From Aspidapion aeneum (taxonomy: Eukaryota; Arthropoda; Insecta; Coleoptera; Brentidae): a stretch of 64,000 bases of DNA. This document shows, in pieces, positions 12,674-45,109 of this stretch. The stretch covers positions 25,898,703-25,962,702 of the forward strand of contig OY755040.1 in NCBI GenBank assembly GCA_963576565.1, written 5' to 3'. The position numbers were made by a program, and so were the translations under genes. Numbering within the stretch: the first letter of the stretch is position 1; each line of letters opens with the position of its first letter. A model generated the notes under the pieces. It ran no database searches. It saw nothing but the letters and a program-made list of their open reading frames with translations, and had not been told where the DNA came from.

Positions 12674-12730
<57 letters not shown>
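12674..12730. repeat. (TA)n microsatellite
   Basis: About 28 uninterrupted TA dinucleotides, directly abutting the solitary foldback arm at 12731. Confidence 0.95.
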
Positions 12731-12731
<1 letters not shown>

Positions 12732-12860
12732 CGCGCAGCCAATGCCAAACCAACGAAAACATGTGAAAAATAATAACCGAAAAATATAAAATTAAATCAA
12801 GATGTGCTTCCTATAAAGCTTGCTTTAATATAACTGTCCTGATGAGTGTCCTTAGCCTAC
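12731..12860. repeat. Solitary diverged arm of the 11168 foldback family
   Basis: GCCAATGCCAAACCAACGAA, then AAACATGTGAAAAATAATAAC, then AAAGCTTGCTT and GATGAGTGTCCTTAG follow the order of the right arm at 11443-11551, with many substitutions. No partner arm is visible nearby. Confidence 0.65.
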
Positions 12861-13069
12861 AGAACAATAATTTTTATATAATATGGGTTTTTCTCATTGA
12901 CTTCAGGGCGATATACAACTCAATGGTTTTTCTCATCGCATTGAACCCTAGTGACATTGACAAATAATGAACCTTGTGTTCATTATTTGTTTTTTTTTAA
13001 ACAAAAATTGTCAAATCAGAAAATTCTAGTACACAAATATACATATTCAACAAAAACAATTTACGAAAT

Positions 13070-34764
<21,695 letters not shown>

Positions 34765-35896
34765 AATTATCCATTTATTCAAAACAGTAGATTTAGTTTT
34801 TAACTTTACAGTGTAACATCTTAGCCAGAAAGATGCTCATCAAAACAAATCACCATTATCGGAAAAAAAAGTTTTGGTTTGCTTTTGAATTATTGTTTTA
34901 TCTAAATTAATGTTTTGCCTTTTTGCCAACGAAAAGATGTCATTCTTAAATATTTTTTTCGCCTTTGTACACAAGGCATTATGTCAGTTTTCTTCAATTT
35001 TTATTTTAAAATTTTCAAACCTTAAACAGAGAGCCACGCTCCTACCAAAATTCGCTCGCCATGTTCAGAGCCAGGGTAGTGCCAAATGTCTAAAATTATC
35101 AATTTATTCAAAACAGTAGGTTTAGCTTTTTAACTTTACAGTGTAAAATATTAGCCAGAAAGAAGCTCATCAAAACAAATCACCATTATCGGAACAAAAA
35201 GTTTTGGTTTGCTTTTGAATTATTGTTTTATCTAAATTAATGTTTTGCCTTTTTGCCAACGAAAAGATTTCATTCTTAAATATTTCTTCGCCTTTGTACA
35301 CAAGGCATTATGACAGTTTTCTTCAATTTTTTATTTTAAAATTTTCAAACCTTAAACAGAGAGCCACGCACTTAAAATTCGCTCGCCATGTTCAGAGCCA
35401 GGGTAGTGCCAAATGTCTAAAATCATCAATTTATTCAAAACAGTAGGTTTAGCTTTTTAACTTTACAGTGTAACATCTTAGCCAGAAAGATGCTCATCAA
35501 ATCAAATCACCAGTATCGGAACAAAAAGTTTTGGTTTGCTTTTGAATTATTGTTTTATATCTAAATTAATGTTTTGCCTTTTTGCCAACGAAAAGATTTT
35601 ATTCGTAAATATTTTTTTCGCCTTTGTACACAAGGCATTATGTCAGTTTTCTTCAATTTTTTATTTTAAAATTTTCAAACCTTAAACAGAGAGCCACGCA
35701 CTTACCAAAATTCGCTCGCCATGTTCAGAGCCATGGTAGTGCCAAATGTCTAAAATCATCAATTTATTCAAAACAGTAGGTTTAGCTTTTTAACTTTACA
35801 GTGTAAAATATTAGCCAGAAAGATGCTCATCAAAACAAATCATCATTACCGGAACAAAAAGTTTTGGTTTGCTTTTGAATTATTGCTTTATATCTC

Positions 35897-35902
35897 AATA
35901 AA
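35897..35902 (+). promoter_or_regulatory. Candidate poly(A) signal AATAAA
   Basis: The first AATAAA downstream of the stop that I noted, in the fourth unit of the tandem array; another stands at 36230-36235 in the fifth. Units one to three have CTAAATTAATG at the corresponding place. Which site is used, if any, is unknown. Confidence 0.35.
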
Positions 35903-36370
35903 TTTTTTGCCTTTTTGCCAATGAACAGATTTCATTCTTAAATATTTCTTCGCTTTTTTACACAAGGCATTATGTCAGTTTTCTTCAAAGTTTTTATTTT
36001 AAAATTTTCAAACCTTAAACAGAGAGCCACGCTCCTACCAAAATTCGCTCGCCATGTTCAGAGCCAGGGTAGTGCCAAATGTCTAAAATCATCAATTTAT
36101 TTAAAACAGTAGGTTTAGCTTTTTAACTTTACAGTGTAAAATATTAGCCAGAAAGATGCTCATCAAAACAAATCATCATTATCGGAACAAAAAGTTTTGG
36201 TTTGCTTTTGAATTATTGTTTTATATCTCAATAAATTTTTTGGCATTTTGCCAACGAACAGATTTCATTCTTAAATATTTCTTCGCCTTTTTACACAAGG
36301 CATTATGTCTGTTTTCTTCAAATTTTTTATTTTAAAACTTTCAAACCTCAGAGCCACGCTTTACCAAAAC

Positions 36371-38678
36371 CTATCTAAAAACTCTTAATTAACCTTGGAA
36401 AAACATCAAAAGCACGAGAGTCAAATAAGATTTAATGATTATTTTGATAAAAATATTAGTTTTGTTCAAGTGAATTAAACTGCACATTATTTATATGCAA
36501 ACGTCCCATCGGAGGTAATGCACAAGAATAACGAATTAATGATTCATGATTTCATTTCCTTTCAAACTTAAAAAATTGAGCAGTCAAATTTGATGATGAG
36601 GCAATGCTATATGATTTATAAAAAATACTATAATAACACTAAAATATATGTGCCCTAAATATGATAATTAAAGTACCTTATTAAAATTAGATAATAGAAA
36701 TGTTTTCTATAGACAATTTAAGAAACTTACAAATTATCCACTTATAATATCTCCATGTGTATCTAAATGTAGAAAGTAAAATCTTAATGTGTATAGAAGA
36801 TAATTTATATAAAAACATGTTATGGCGTATATAGAGGTTTCGCCATACCAAAGTAGGATTGTTAATAACCAAAACGCCCAAAAGTAGCATAGGCGGAAAG
36901 TAGTTTTGTATGGATTTTCGACAACTTAACAGATTATAGAGATCCGATACCGATAATCGATTTGATTTAATTATTTTAATCTTTCCAGATTCTAATTATA
37001 GAAACTTTTCATTTTAAAGGTAAAGGATGTAGTTGTAGTTATTGCGTTTCTTTTTTTGTGCAATTTTTTCCTGTGGGCACTGTATATCTTACCTACACTG
37101 TGCTGTGGGAATTTTATCAATGTTTATTCAGTTTTAAATATATTTTCCACAAAGACATCATACTTTATGTTTTATTAATTCCTTAATCTGTTATTTTGTC
37201 GACTATTTTCGATACAAACTACTTAAATATAAAGATGACTTGAGAGGAGATGTCAGTGAAATATATTTTTATAATTTTTGTAAGTAGTTTTTTAGTACCA
37301 GCTTACAAATTGTAAAAAAAATTGTATCATTGACCAAACTGTAGATAGATGGTCGCTTATACAAAATCATTTTTAACCGACAATATCTTTTTCGTCATGC
37401 GAGGGGCAAAGGATTACAGAACCTTTTTGATAGTTTAAACTTTGAGCTTTGAAGGTTTTCGTTTCCTTCTTGCATTGAGAAATTGTTTGAGCCTAATCCC
37501 ACCGAACCGAACCCACAAAAAACAAAAACTTCTTAATAATGTTATGCATCATTGTACCTTAAATGGTTCTAGAAAATAACTTCGTAACGTCCTTACACCG
37601 CGATCTAGCGTAAATTTCCAGCACACTGGAATTCCAACCACTCCTTGGCCAGTTCTTCTCTCCTTGTGCAGGTGTTATGTATGTATACCACTACGTTGTG
37701 CTACGTATTTTTACGTAAAACTGCACGTTAAGCGCTGTACGTTTTGTTCCAAATATGATTGAATGTTTTTACGTTACCATAACAAGTCTACTAATAGCAG
37801 AGAATATGGAATTCGGCACTGTGTTTTTTTGATGTTACAATTTTGTTTTTTGTCTTTTCAACTAAAGTAGGAATATATTTGCAAAGAATCGTTTGTACTG
37901 GAAGCGGAAATTATCGTCTAGGCCTCATTTTTCGATCGGTCAATCAACCAATTCTATTGTTTGGTAACGTTAAGGTGCCCGCAGACTGCCGTAGGCTAAC
38001 GTAAATACGTAAGCTCCTAACGTGACCTTGACGACGGTGTGACGAAGTGCGCTTGCGTAACTGTCAAATCTCATGCTTATGTAAAAATACGTAGCACAAC
38101 TTAAACTATCTATTGAACCTAACCTAGGGTTGATATATATTTTTTTCACGACAGCTGAATAATCAATAATTGAGTGGCAAATTTTTGATTTTTAGGTATA
38201 TTAAAAGGTTAGGTAGTGTTGATGGGTTCATTAGCATCAGAACCACTGCATACGAATACCAATATTTTCCTCATAAGTGAGCTTGGGAATTTCATCAGGA
38301 CCTCACGCCTTTCCACTTTCTTCTGTTAGAAGTTTAATATCTGCAATTTTTTATTTAGGAACAATAATGAATTAAGTTCATCCGGCTTCATCAAAAATTG
38401 TTTTAATTGTGAACATCAGCTAATTGTAGTTTAGCTCACATTACCTTGTTACTGGTTGTAGATTCCTTTCCCTTATTAAACAATTTTCTGAAATTTTCCG
38501 AAGTTGGAATAAAAATGATTGGCGATACAGTGACCAAGTAACCTGTAGTGTGTGTAGCAGTTTATCTGTTTTGATAGTGTAAATATTTTCTTTTAAAATA
38601 TATTGAAATAAGTTAACGAAGGACCTTGACAAGGCGCCTGACAGTAAAAATAAGTATTTAGGTAACGCGAAAATAATA
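36371..38678. other. Intergenic DNA, no gene recognised
   Basis: No supported coding frame. Around 37670-37770 and 37975-38100 the phrases CTACGTATTTTTACGTAAAA and TGTAAAAATACGTAGCACAA are inverted relative to each other, hinting at another small foldback. Confidence 0.4.
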
Positions 38679-38984
38679 GGGACCTTTCGCACGCACTCCT
38701 TTAGCTAACTTTATCCTTTATATATAATGACGGATGTCACGTGATATTTGGAGGTCCAATTTTGACCTTTTGCCAACACATTTTATTTGCGTTATTTTTA
38801 TCCTTTATTTATCGTTCAAAAGCCTATTTTACTGACTAAGATTTTACTGACCAACGAATTTTCGTATTTTTCGCTGAAAAACAAATAGGTGCTTATAAGT
38901 CTAAGCTGTCACCACAGCTATAGACATCTATCACTCAGCTACGACCAAGTTTTATCCAAAAAACCACCTTCACTTAGCTTCTAC

Positions 38985-39470
38985 CACCAAAAAACCAACT
39001 ACTACCTTATTGGATTATGATTGTAGTAGTTGGTTTTATCGTGGTGTAGAAGCAAACTACGGGAAGGTAGTAGTACTTGTTTTTTTGCTGGTAGAAGCTA
39101 GGGCAAGGTGGTAGTTGACTTTTTGATAGAAGAAACTAGGGAAAGGTGGTAGCAGTTGGTTTTTTGGTGGTAGAATCTAGGGGAAGGTGGCAGTAGTTGT
39201 TTTCGTTTTGTGGTACAAGCTAGAGGATGTTAGTAGTTAATTTTTTGATGGTAGAAGCTAAAGGAAGGTTCATTGAATACATTGAAGTAGTTGGTTTTTC
39301 GGTAGTAGAAGCTATCGGAAGGTGGTAGTAGTTAGTTTCTTAATGATAGAAGCTAGGGGATGGTAGTGGTTGGTTTTTTTGGTGGTAGAAGGCAGGTAAA
39401 CGTGGTAGTATTAAGTTTTTTGGTAGTAGAAGCTAATCAAAGGTGGTAGGTGGTTTTTTAGTGAACAAAG
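38985..39470. repeat. ~45-bp minisatellite GGTAGTAGTTGGTTTTTTGG
   Basis: About ten imperfect units of GGTGGTAGAAGCTAGGGGAA then GGTGGTAGTAGTTGGTTTTT, preceded by a short inverted stretch CCACCAAAAAACCAACTACT-like at 38960-39010. Absent from the related element at 48565. Confidence 0.85.
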
Positions 39471-39649
39471 GTATTTTTGAGATAAAACTGATCGGTACCT
39501 AAGTGATAGATAGATAGCTAACTGTTTGGGAGTGGTAGCAGCTTTGATTTATTAGGTAGGATTTGTTTGCCCTCGTACAATTTGCTCCGACATCAAAAAG
39601 TATAAAAAATTCGTTGGTCAGTAATGTTCTGGTCACTAAAATAAGTAGA

Positions 39650-40385
39650 CTTTGTGAACTTCTTCTTTTTTTAACTCGCGGCTACAGACCAAAATGCACT
39701 CTGGCTCCTTCGATTTCGAGGTTATGTTTTAATTGTTTTGTTTTCGTTTAAATAGCCTGGAGCATGGAATAAATAAATTTCTTCGATGGTGGAAGTGTTT
39801 GAAGTCCTTTCGAGTTTTAAAAATTAGTATTAAAAATATTTGTCGTGTCGTTAGTTCGGTCAAATTTAGTTCAAAATAGCGCTAGTAACGAAATAGGGTG
39901 TCTTTCTAACATATTTTTTCAAAAAAAAAAACTTCCCTGACTTCTTTCGCGGGATCCTAGCGGGTGTGAAACAAAACCGAACCGAACCGAACTTAACCGA
40001 ATCGAATTATCGGTTTAGTTCGGTTTGGTTTCACAACCACTGGGATGCCGGTTCGGTTCAGTTCCGTTCCGTTCGGTTCGGTTTTGTTTCACACCCGCTA
40101 GGATCCCGCGAAAGAAGCCAGGGAAGTTTTTTTTTTGAAAAAATATGTTAGAAAGACACCTCGTTACTAGCGCTATTTTGAACTAAATTTGACCGAACTA
40201 ACGACACGACAAATATTTTTAATACTAATTTTTAAAACTCGAAAGGACTTCAAACACTTCCACCATCGAAGAAATTTATTTATTCCATGCTTCCAGGCTA
40301 TTTAAACAAAAACAAAACAATTAAAATATAACCTCGAAATCGAAAGAGCCAAAGTGCATTTTAGTCTGTAGCCGCGAGTCTTTTT
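39650..40385. repeat. Long palindrome inside the 38679 element
   Basis: The left arm runs from AACTCGCGGCTACAGACC (39676) to about 40030 and the right arm from about 40040 to GTAGCCGCGAGT (40380), with few mismatches. The apex consists of CCGAA/TTCGG pentamers (39973-40085). Cruciform or hairpin formation is likely. Confidence 0.88.
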
Positions 40386-40699
40386 TTACACACTTCACAG
40401 AACATTGGTGACTTTTGGTTAGTTGCCAAACAACTTATATCTACCTGTTTTTATAAAAAATAATTTTCAATATTTGGCATAAAATTAAATCTGCGGATTA
40501 CCCCGCATTGGTAGGCTCTTGAAATAATTTTCTGGTATCAAAAATATTTTAAATTTACATTACATTTTGTCATAACGTTGTATACGCGGCAACACTGTCT
40601 CTACATAAAGGAACTAGCAGCCTGCGGTATTCAAACACAAGTAAGGTCTCAAACATCATCTTTTAGTAGGAAAGGTCCCTAATAGTATACTTTTCGCAA

Positions 40700-40880
40700 A
40701 CCATAAAATTGGATGCTATCATAAGAAGGACGACTACACCTTATATCATTATTTTTGAGACAACTTTTTACAACATTTTTTCGTTGGCCTATGCTATTTG
40801 TTATGGTAAACAGCTGATAACTGTCAAAAAGTTATCTCAAAAATTATGATATGGAGTTTATACTACGCATCCAAAAGAGG
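40700..40880. mobile_element. Small foldback MITE
   Basis: GGATGCTATCATAAG...TATCATTATTTTTGAGACAA near 40711-40762 is matched inversely by TTATCTCAAAAATTATGATA and CTACGCATCC near 40830-40872. Arms are about 60 bp. It abuts the 38679 element. Confidence 0.6.
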
Positions 40881-41196
40881 AAAATGACAGAATCTGAAGC
40901 AAAAAATAATAAACAATAACACTGGTCAACAATAATTTTATTGCCAACTATACTAGTGATTTTTTGGCAGATAAATTATACTTAATAAAAGAAAGAAATA
41001 TATACGATACTTTTATATCTAGCTTTAAACAATTATTTGGTTCTAACCGAGATATTAAAAGTTCAGATGCTTGCTTTGATAGAATGAGGGTACTTATCAT
41101 GCCAGCTCTTTTTGGGACAAATGCTATAAAAGTATTATTTTTCATTGATAGTAAGTCCTGGTCGGTTCAGCGGAAGATTAGGTAGGCAATGTGGTA

Positions 41197-41482
41197 TTAG
41201 GGACTTATTGCAATAAAACCTGACCTTATTTTAAAACCGACCCTATGGTGACAGATTTACATATAAAAAGCAGCTGCTCTCTTTCAAAATTCGGCCTTTG
41301 TGTATTTAAAAACCGGATTTATTAGTGTCGGTATTTATTAAATGAAAGTTAGGGTCTGTATTATTAAATTTGGTTTTGGTATGACAATTTTGAGAGGTCA
41401 GCTGTTAGTTTTCTGTGCAAATGTGTCAGAATAAAGTCGACTCTAAAATAAAGTCAGGTTTTATTCCAATAAGTCTCTATTA
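41197..41482. mobile_element. ~285-bp MITE, AGGGACTTATT family
   Basis: The ends TTAGGGACTTATTGCAATAA and TTATTCCAATAAGTCTCTAT are inverted over about 35 bp including AACCTGAC. A diverged relative is at 48311-48560. Confidence 0.75.
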
Positions 41483-43049
41483 ACTACTTTGAACGACAGA
41501 TCTGTTCTTTGTTTTTCCAGTGTAATGTATTTTTATTTCACTTTTTACTGTCAGGGGTTCTAGTCAAAACTTTGACATTTAATAGAATAATGCTGAGTAT
41601 AGGTACCGTTTTATCTAAGAGTAGCCTGAAAGACTGAACAATGGTTTTTTATAATTTATATAGAATATCTCTAACCCTACATTCCTTTTAAACTGACATA
41701 TCTTCATGCGAATTTGAAATTTTTCTAGCCTAATAAACAATAATTAATAATCATTTATATTCGTTGTGTCCATAGTTGGCTATAAACTTACAATTTCATA
41801 GGTGTGTTTAGAATATGTTTAGACACTGTTTACAATAATTAATAGGAAAATAATGTAATAGATTCACAGCATACCAATCAATTTGTATCCTGCGTTTAAT
41901 AGAAAAAAATCCCATGTATTCACGTTTTTGACATTTTATTGCAAAGCCAAAATGAAAAAGAAGATATGAATGTAGAGAGTGATTTTCTATAATTGAAAAA
42001 TTAAAAATTTTAAATATTGATTTTAATGATATAGTCGATTTCTGTACTGTTAGTCGATTTTCGTACTATTGCGACAGATTGTTTTTTTTGTCGCCATCTT
42101 GAAAAAACCTAAAAAATTTAGAAAATCGAAAAAGATAAGTGTATTATCAAATTAAAATGAATTTTATGCTGAAGTATTATTATAGTTTATAAAAATAAAT
42201 TTAAAAAAAAGTAATTAACAACCAATGTAATACATCTTGGTGCTTAAAATTTCCTCTAATTTACACGTGATCTTTTATGTATATATATATATTGTATACA
42301 AAAAAAAATTTTTACGATTGTTCTAAGTTTTGTAGAATTATTGTGCAAGATAGCGGCCACAAAGAAGCATTTGCCGCAACAGTCCGGCTGTATATTTTTA
42401 ATACGTTAATCACAAGCATGTTTCAAATCATTTCCAATAACCAATATTCTTGTTGCAATGTGTTTTACCTTATCCTATTTTTTCACTTAATTTTTACTAC
42501 AACAAAATAGGGAGTGATCTTAGAGCAATGCTATAAGGCTGTGACAAAAAGTTTATATGGAATATACTTCAGTGTATCTATTTATTAAACTAGGGAAAAA
42601 CCAAAAATATCCCTCGAATACACACAGCTGATTGGTCGACGCAGTTAATTTGACCTTAATTCACACAGGTGCCATTATTTTCGATGAAAGTTATTCTATT
42701 GGTTCTTAGTAAGACAAATGAAAACAAACATTTTCCAACAATCATAATGTCATCAGTATCAAAAGGTAGTGAAATTACATGCATACACCAATCAGATGCG
42801 TAGAGATTTTTGACTTTTACTAACTTTAAAAATAGGGCCACTGGAAAGAAATGTCAAAAAATTAAATATTTAAGATCTCTGCAGTATCCCCCTACCGCAT
42901 ATTATAATATTATACTTTGTTAAAAAATAGGTAGTTTGACAAGAAAGTGCCATGAATAAAAAAAGTAGGTAATTTAAAAGGAGGATGAGAATGGTATTAG
43001 ATTTTAGTAAAGTTCACTCGTGCTCATGAAAAATCTGTACATGAAAAAT
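41483..43049. other. Non-coding DNA, nothing recognised
   Basis: Only short frames. The open frame at 42277-42510 is hydrophobic and has no splice or start context. Confidence 0.4.
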
Positions 43050-43059
43050 TATTTTTAGG

Positions 43060-43850
43060 TCCTTTTATTCGGGCGGCGGATAAAAGGTCGAAAGTACAAA
43101 AGGCCGAAAGTGCAAAAGGTCGAAAGTACAAAAGGTCGAAAAAATAAGGTCAAAAATACAAAAGGTCCAAAGTACAAAAGGTCGAAAGTACAAAAGCTCG
43201 AAAAACAAAAGGTTGAAAATACAAAAGGTCGAAAATACATAAGGTCGAAAATACAAAAGGTCGAAAGTACTAAAGATCGAAAGTACAAAAGGTCGAAAGT
43301 ACAAAATGTCGAAAGTACAAAAGGTCGAAAGTACAAAAGGACGAAAGTACAAAAGGTCGAAAAATACAAGATTAAAACCTAATCAAGTCGAATTGCCCTG
43401 CCCAGCCGAGGTGGTCCAGGGGTCAAGGATAGTTGATAGTTAACCCGGTTAGGTTACTACCCCAACCTGACCCGGTTAGGTTTGTTTACTAAAAAAAAAA
43501 CTACCCTGATCTCGTCAGGAAAGTTTTTTTTTGATATACTAACCTAACCGAGTCAGGTTGGGATAGTAACCTAACCTATCCTCGTCCCCGGGTCTACCTC
43601 GACTGGACAGGTCAATTCGACTTGGTACGGTGAATTGGTATTTTTAATATTTTGCATTGTTGAATTTTTTTTTCGACCTTTTGTACTTTCGACCTTTTAT
43701 ACTTTCGACTTTTTGACTTTCGACCTTTTGTTTTTTGACCTTTTGTAACTTTCGACCTTTTACACTTTCGACCATTTGTACTTTCGACCTTTTGTATTTT
43801 CGACCTTTTGTACTTTCGACCTTTTATCCGCCGCTCCTTTTATTTGGTTG
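43060..43850. mobile_element. Foldback element whose arms are 15-bp minisatellites
   Basis: The ends GGCGGCGGATAAAAGGTCGA and TCGACCTTTTATCCGCCGC are inverted. The left arm continues as about 19 units of AAAGGTCGAAAGTAC (43085-43375) and the right arm as about 11 units of its complement (43670-43825). Between them is a second palindromic tract, AAGTCGAATTG...CCTGACCCGGTTAGGTT against AACCTAACCGAGTCAGG...CAATTCGACTTGG, with a short loop near 43500. The open frames over the arms are meaningless translations. Confidence 0.9.
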
Positions 43851-44339
43851 TAAACTAGCATTATACAATAGCTTTATCAACCAGTGAAATTGTATTTAAA
43901 ATTATTGACACAGTCACTTCGGATGTCACAAGTATGAAAGACAAGCTGGATATAAATAACTGAATTTCTCGTGCACGGAATCTTCATGAGCACGAGTGTA
44001 CATTCCCATACCAACTCTTGTCTGAATTTCAACTACGTTTAATCTTATTTTAAAATAATTATTTAATTGTTGCTTGTATTTTGTATAAACCCAGCATTAC
44101 CTAAACACTTTACTATAATTTTATATTTTTAGTGATTATGTCTATAATTTAAAAACTACACCCAAATTAAAATATTCTATTGATGAAACAAAATATAATA
44201 TGTCCCTATCCACTTCGTTTTCTCTTTTAATTTCCATGCCTTAGCCGCAGTGTCTTTATTTCCTAAACTGGACCAGAAGCATAAATAAATGCATTCTTTA
44301 CTGCGTGCGGTATATACCAGTAAATAGTCCCTGTTGACG
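43851..44339. other. Non-coding DNA, nothing recognised
   Basis: No repeat ends or coding signal were seen. Confidence 0.4.
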
Positions 44340-44343
44340 TATA

Positions 44344-45012
44344 CAGGGTGTCTTAATTACCATGGGTCACTATTGCTATCTCGGTAGCTATAAGAAACAC
44401 AAGGTTGTTCAAATTAGACAAAATCAACAGTTTTTGGGGGACATAAAAAATCTGGTTACAGATTTTAAAAAAAAATATTATACCCCGAGCTACGGGGGTT
44501 TTTCGAAAAATTGCTTAAATCTATTTTATTAAATAACTCAAAAAGTATAGTTTTTACAAAAAAATCGTTAAGGATTTTTTTTTTTGCATTTTTGACGTCC
44601 TTCAATTTGGTATTTTCTAAAAAAAATTACTACTTAAAATCATAAAAAAAAGTTCTTTTAAAAAAATAGAATAAAAAATACAGGTCCGTATCTAAAAACA
44701 GTAACTTAATGATAATATCTCGAAAACTAGACGTGGTAAATTTTCTTAAATATTAAAGAACGTCAAAAATGCAAAAAAAAATCCTTTATGATTTTTTTGT
44801 AAAAACTATACTTTTTGAGATGTTTAATAAAATAGATTTGAGCAATTTTTCGAAAAATCTCAGTAGCTCGGGATATAATACTTTTTTGTAAAATGTGAAA
44901 CCAGATTTTTAATGTCCTCCAAAAACTGCTAATTTTATCTAATTTGAACAACCTGGCAGTTCTTATAGTTAACGAGATAGCAATAGTGACCCATGGCAAT
45001 TAAGAAACCCTG
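44344..45012. mobile_element. 669-bp foldback with CAGGGTG ends and TATA target
   Basis: The left end CAGGGTGTCTTAATTACCAT and the right end ATGGCAATTAAGAAACCCTG are inverted. The arms run about 290 bp each and include CACTATTGCTATCTCG, TTTTTCGAAAAATTGC and TTTTTGACGTCCTT-like blocks; the loop is short. TATA lies on both sides (44340-44343 and 45013-45016). Confidence 0.88.
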
Positions 45013-45109
45013 TATATCCAAATATGTGAACATACGGGGACTCTAGCGGTAAGCAATACATTAGGGTGCTTTTGGAACCAAGTAGTAGTAGTTAAAATAC
45101 TGATGTGTA

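Larger units (their letters stand above)
38679..40679. mobile_element. 2001-bp TIR element with 5-bp TSD and giant internal palindrome
   Basis: Perfect 10-bp TIRs GGGACCTTTC/GAAAGGTCCC are flanked by TAATA at 38674-38678 and 40680-40684. From left to right it holds a unique 200 bp, a GGTAGTAGTTGG minisatellite (38985-39470), a ~740-bp palindrome (39650-40385) and a unique right part. No transposase. A second member with a different interior lies at 48565-52057. The 5-bp TSD does not by itself fix the superfamily. Confidence 0.9.

Noticed and set aside
39966..40151. Asn/Arg/Thr/Glu-Pro repeat frame
   Set aside because: It is a translation of the CCGAA pentamer run at a palindrome apex.
43055..43369. 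Minus-strand frames rich in FRPFVLSTFCTFD
   Set aside because: They translate a 15-bp minisatellite in a foldback arm; the complementary arm gives the matching + frames.
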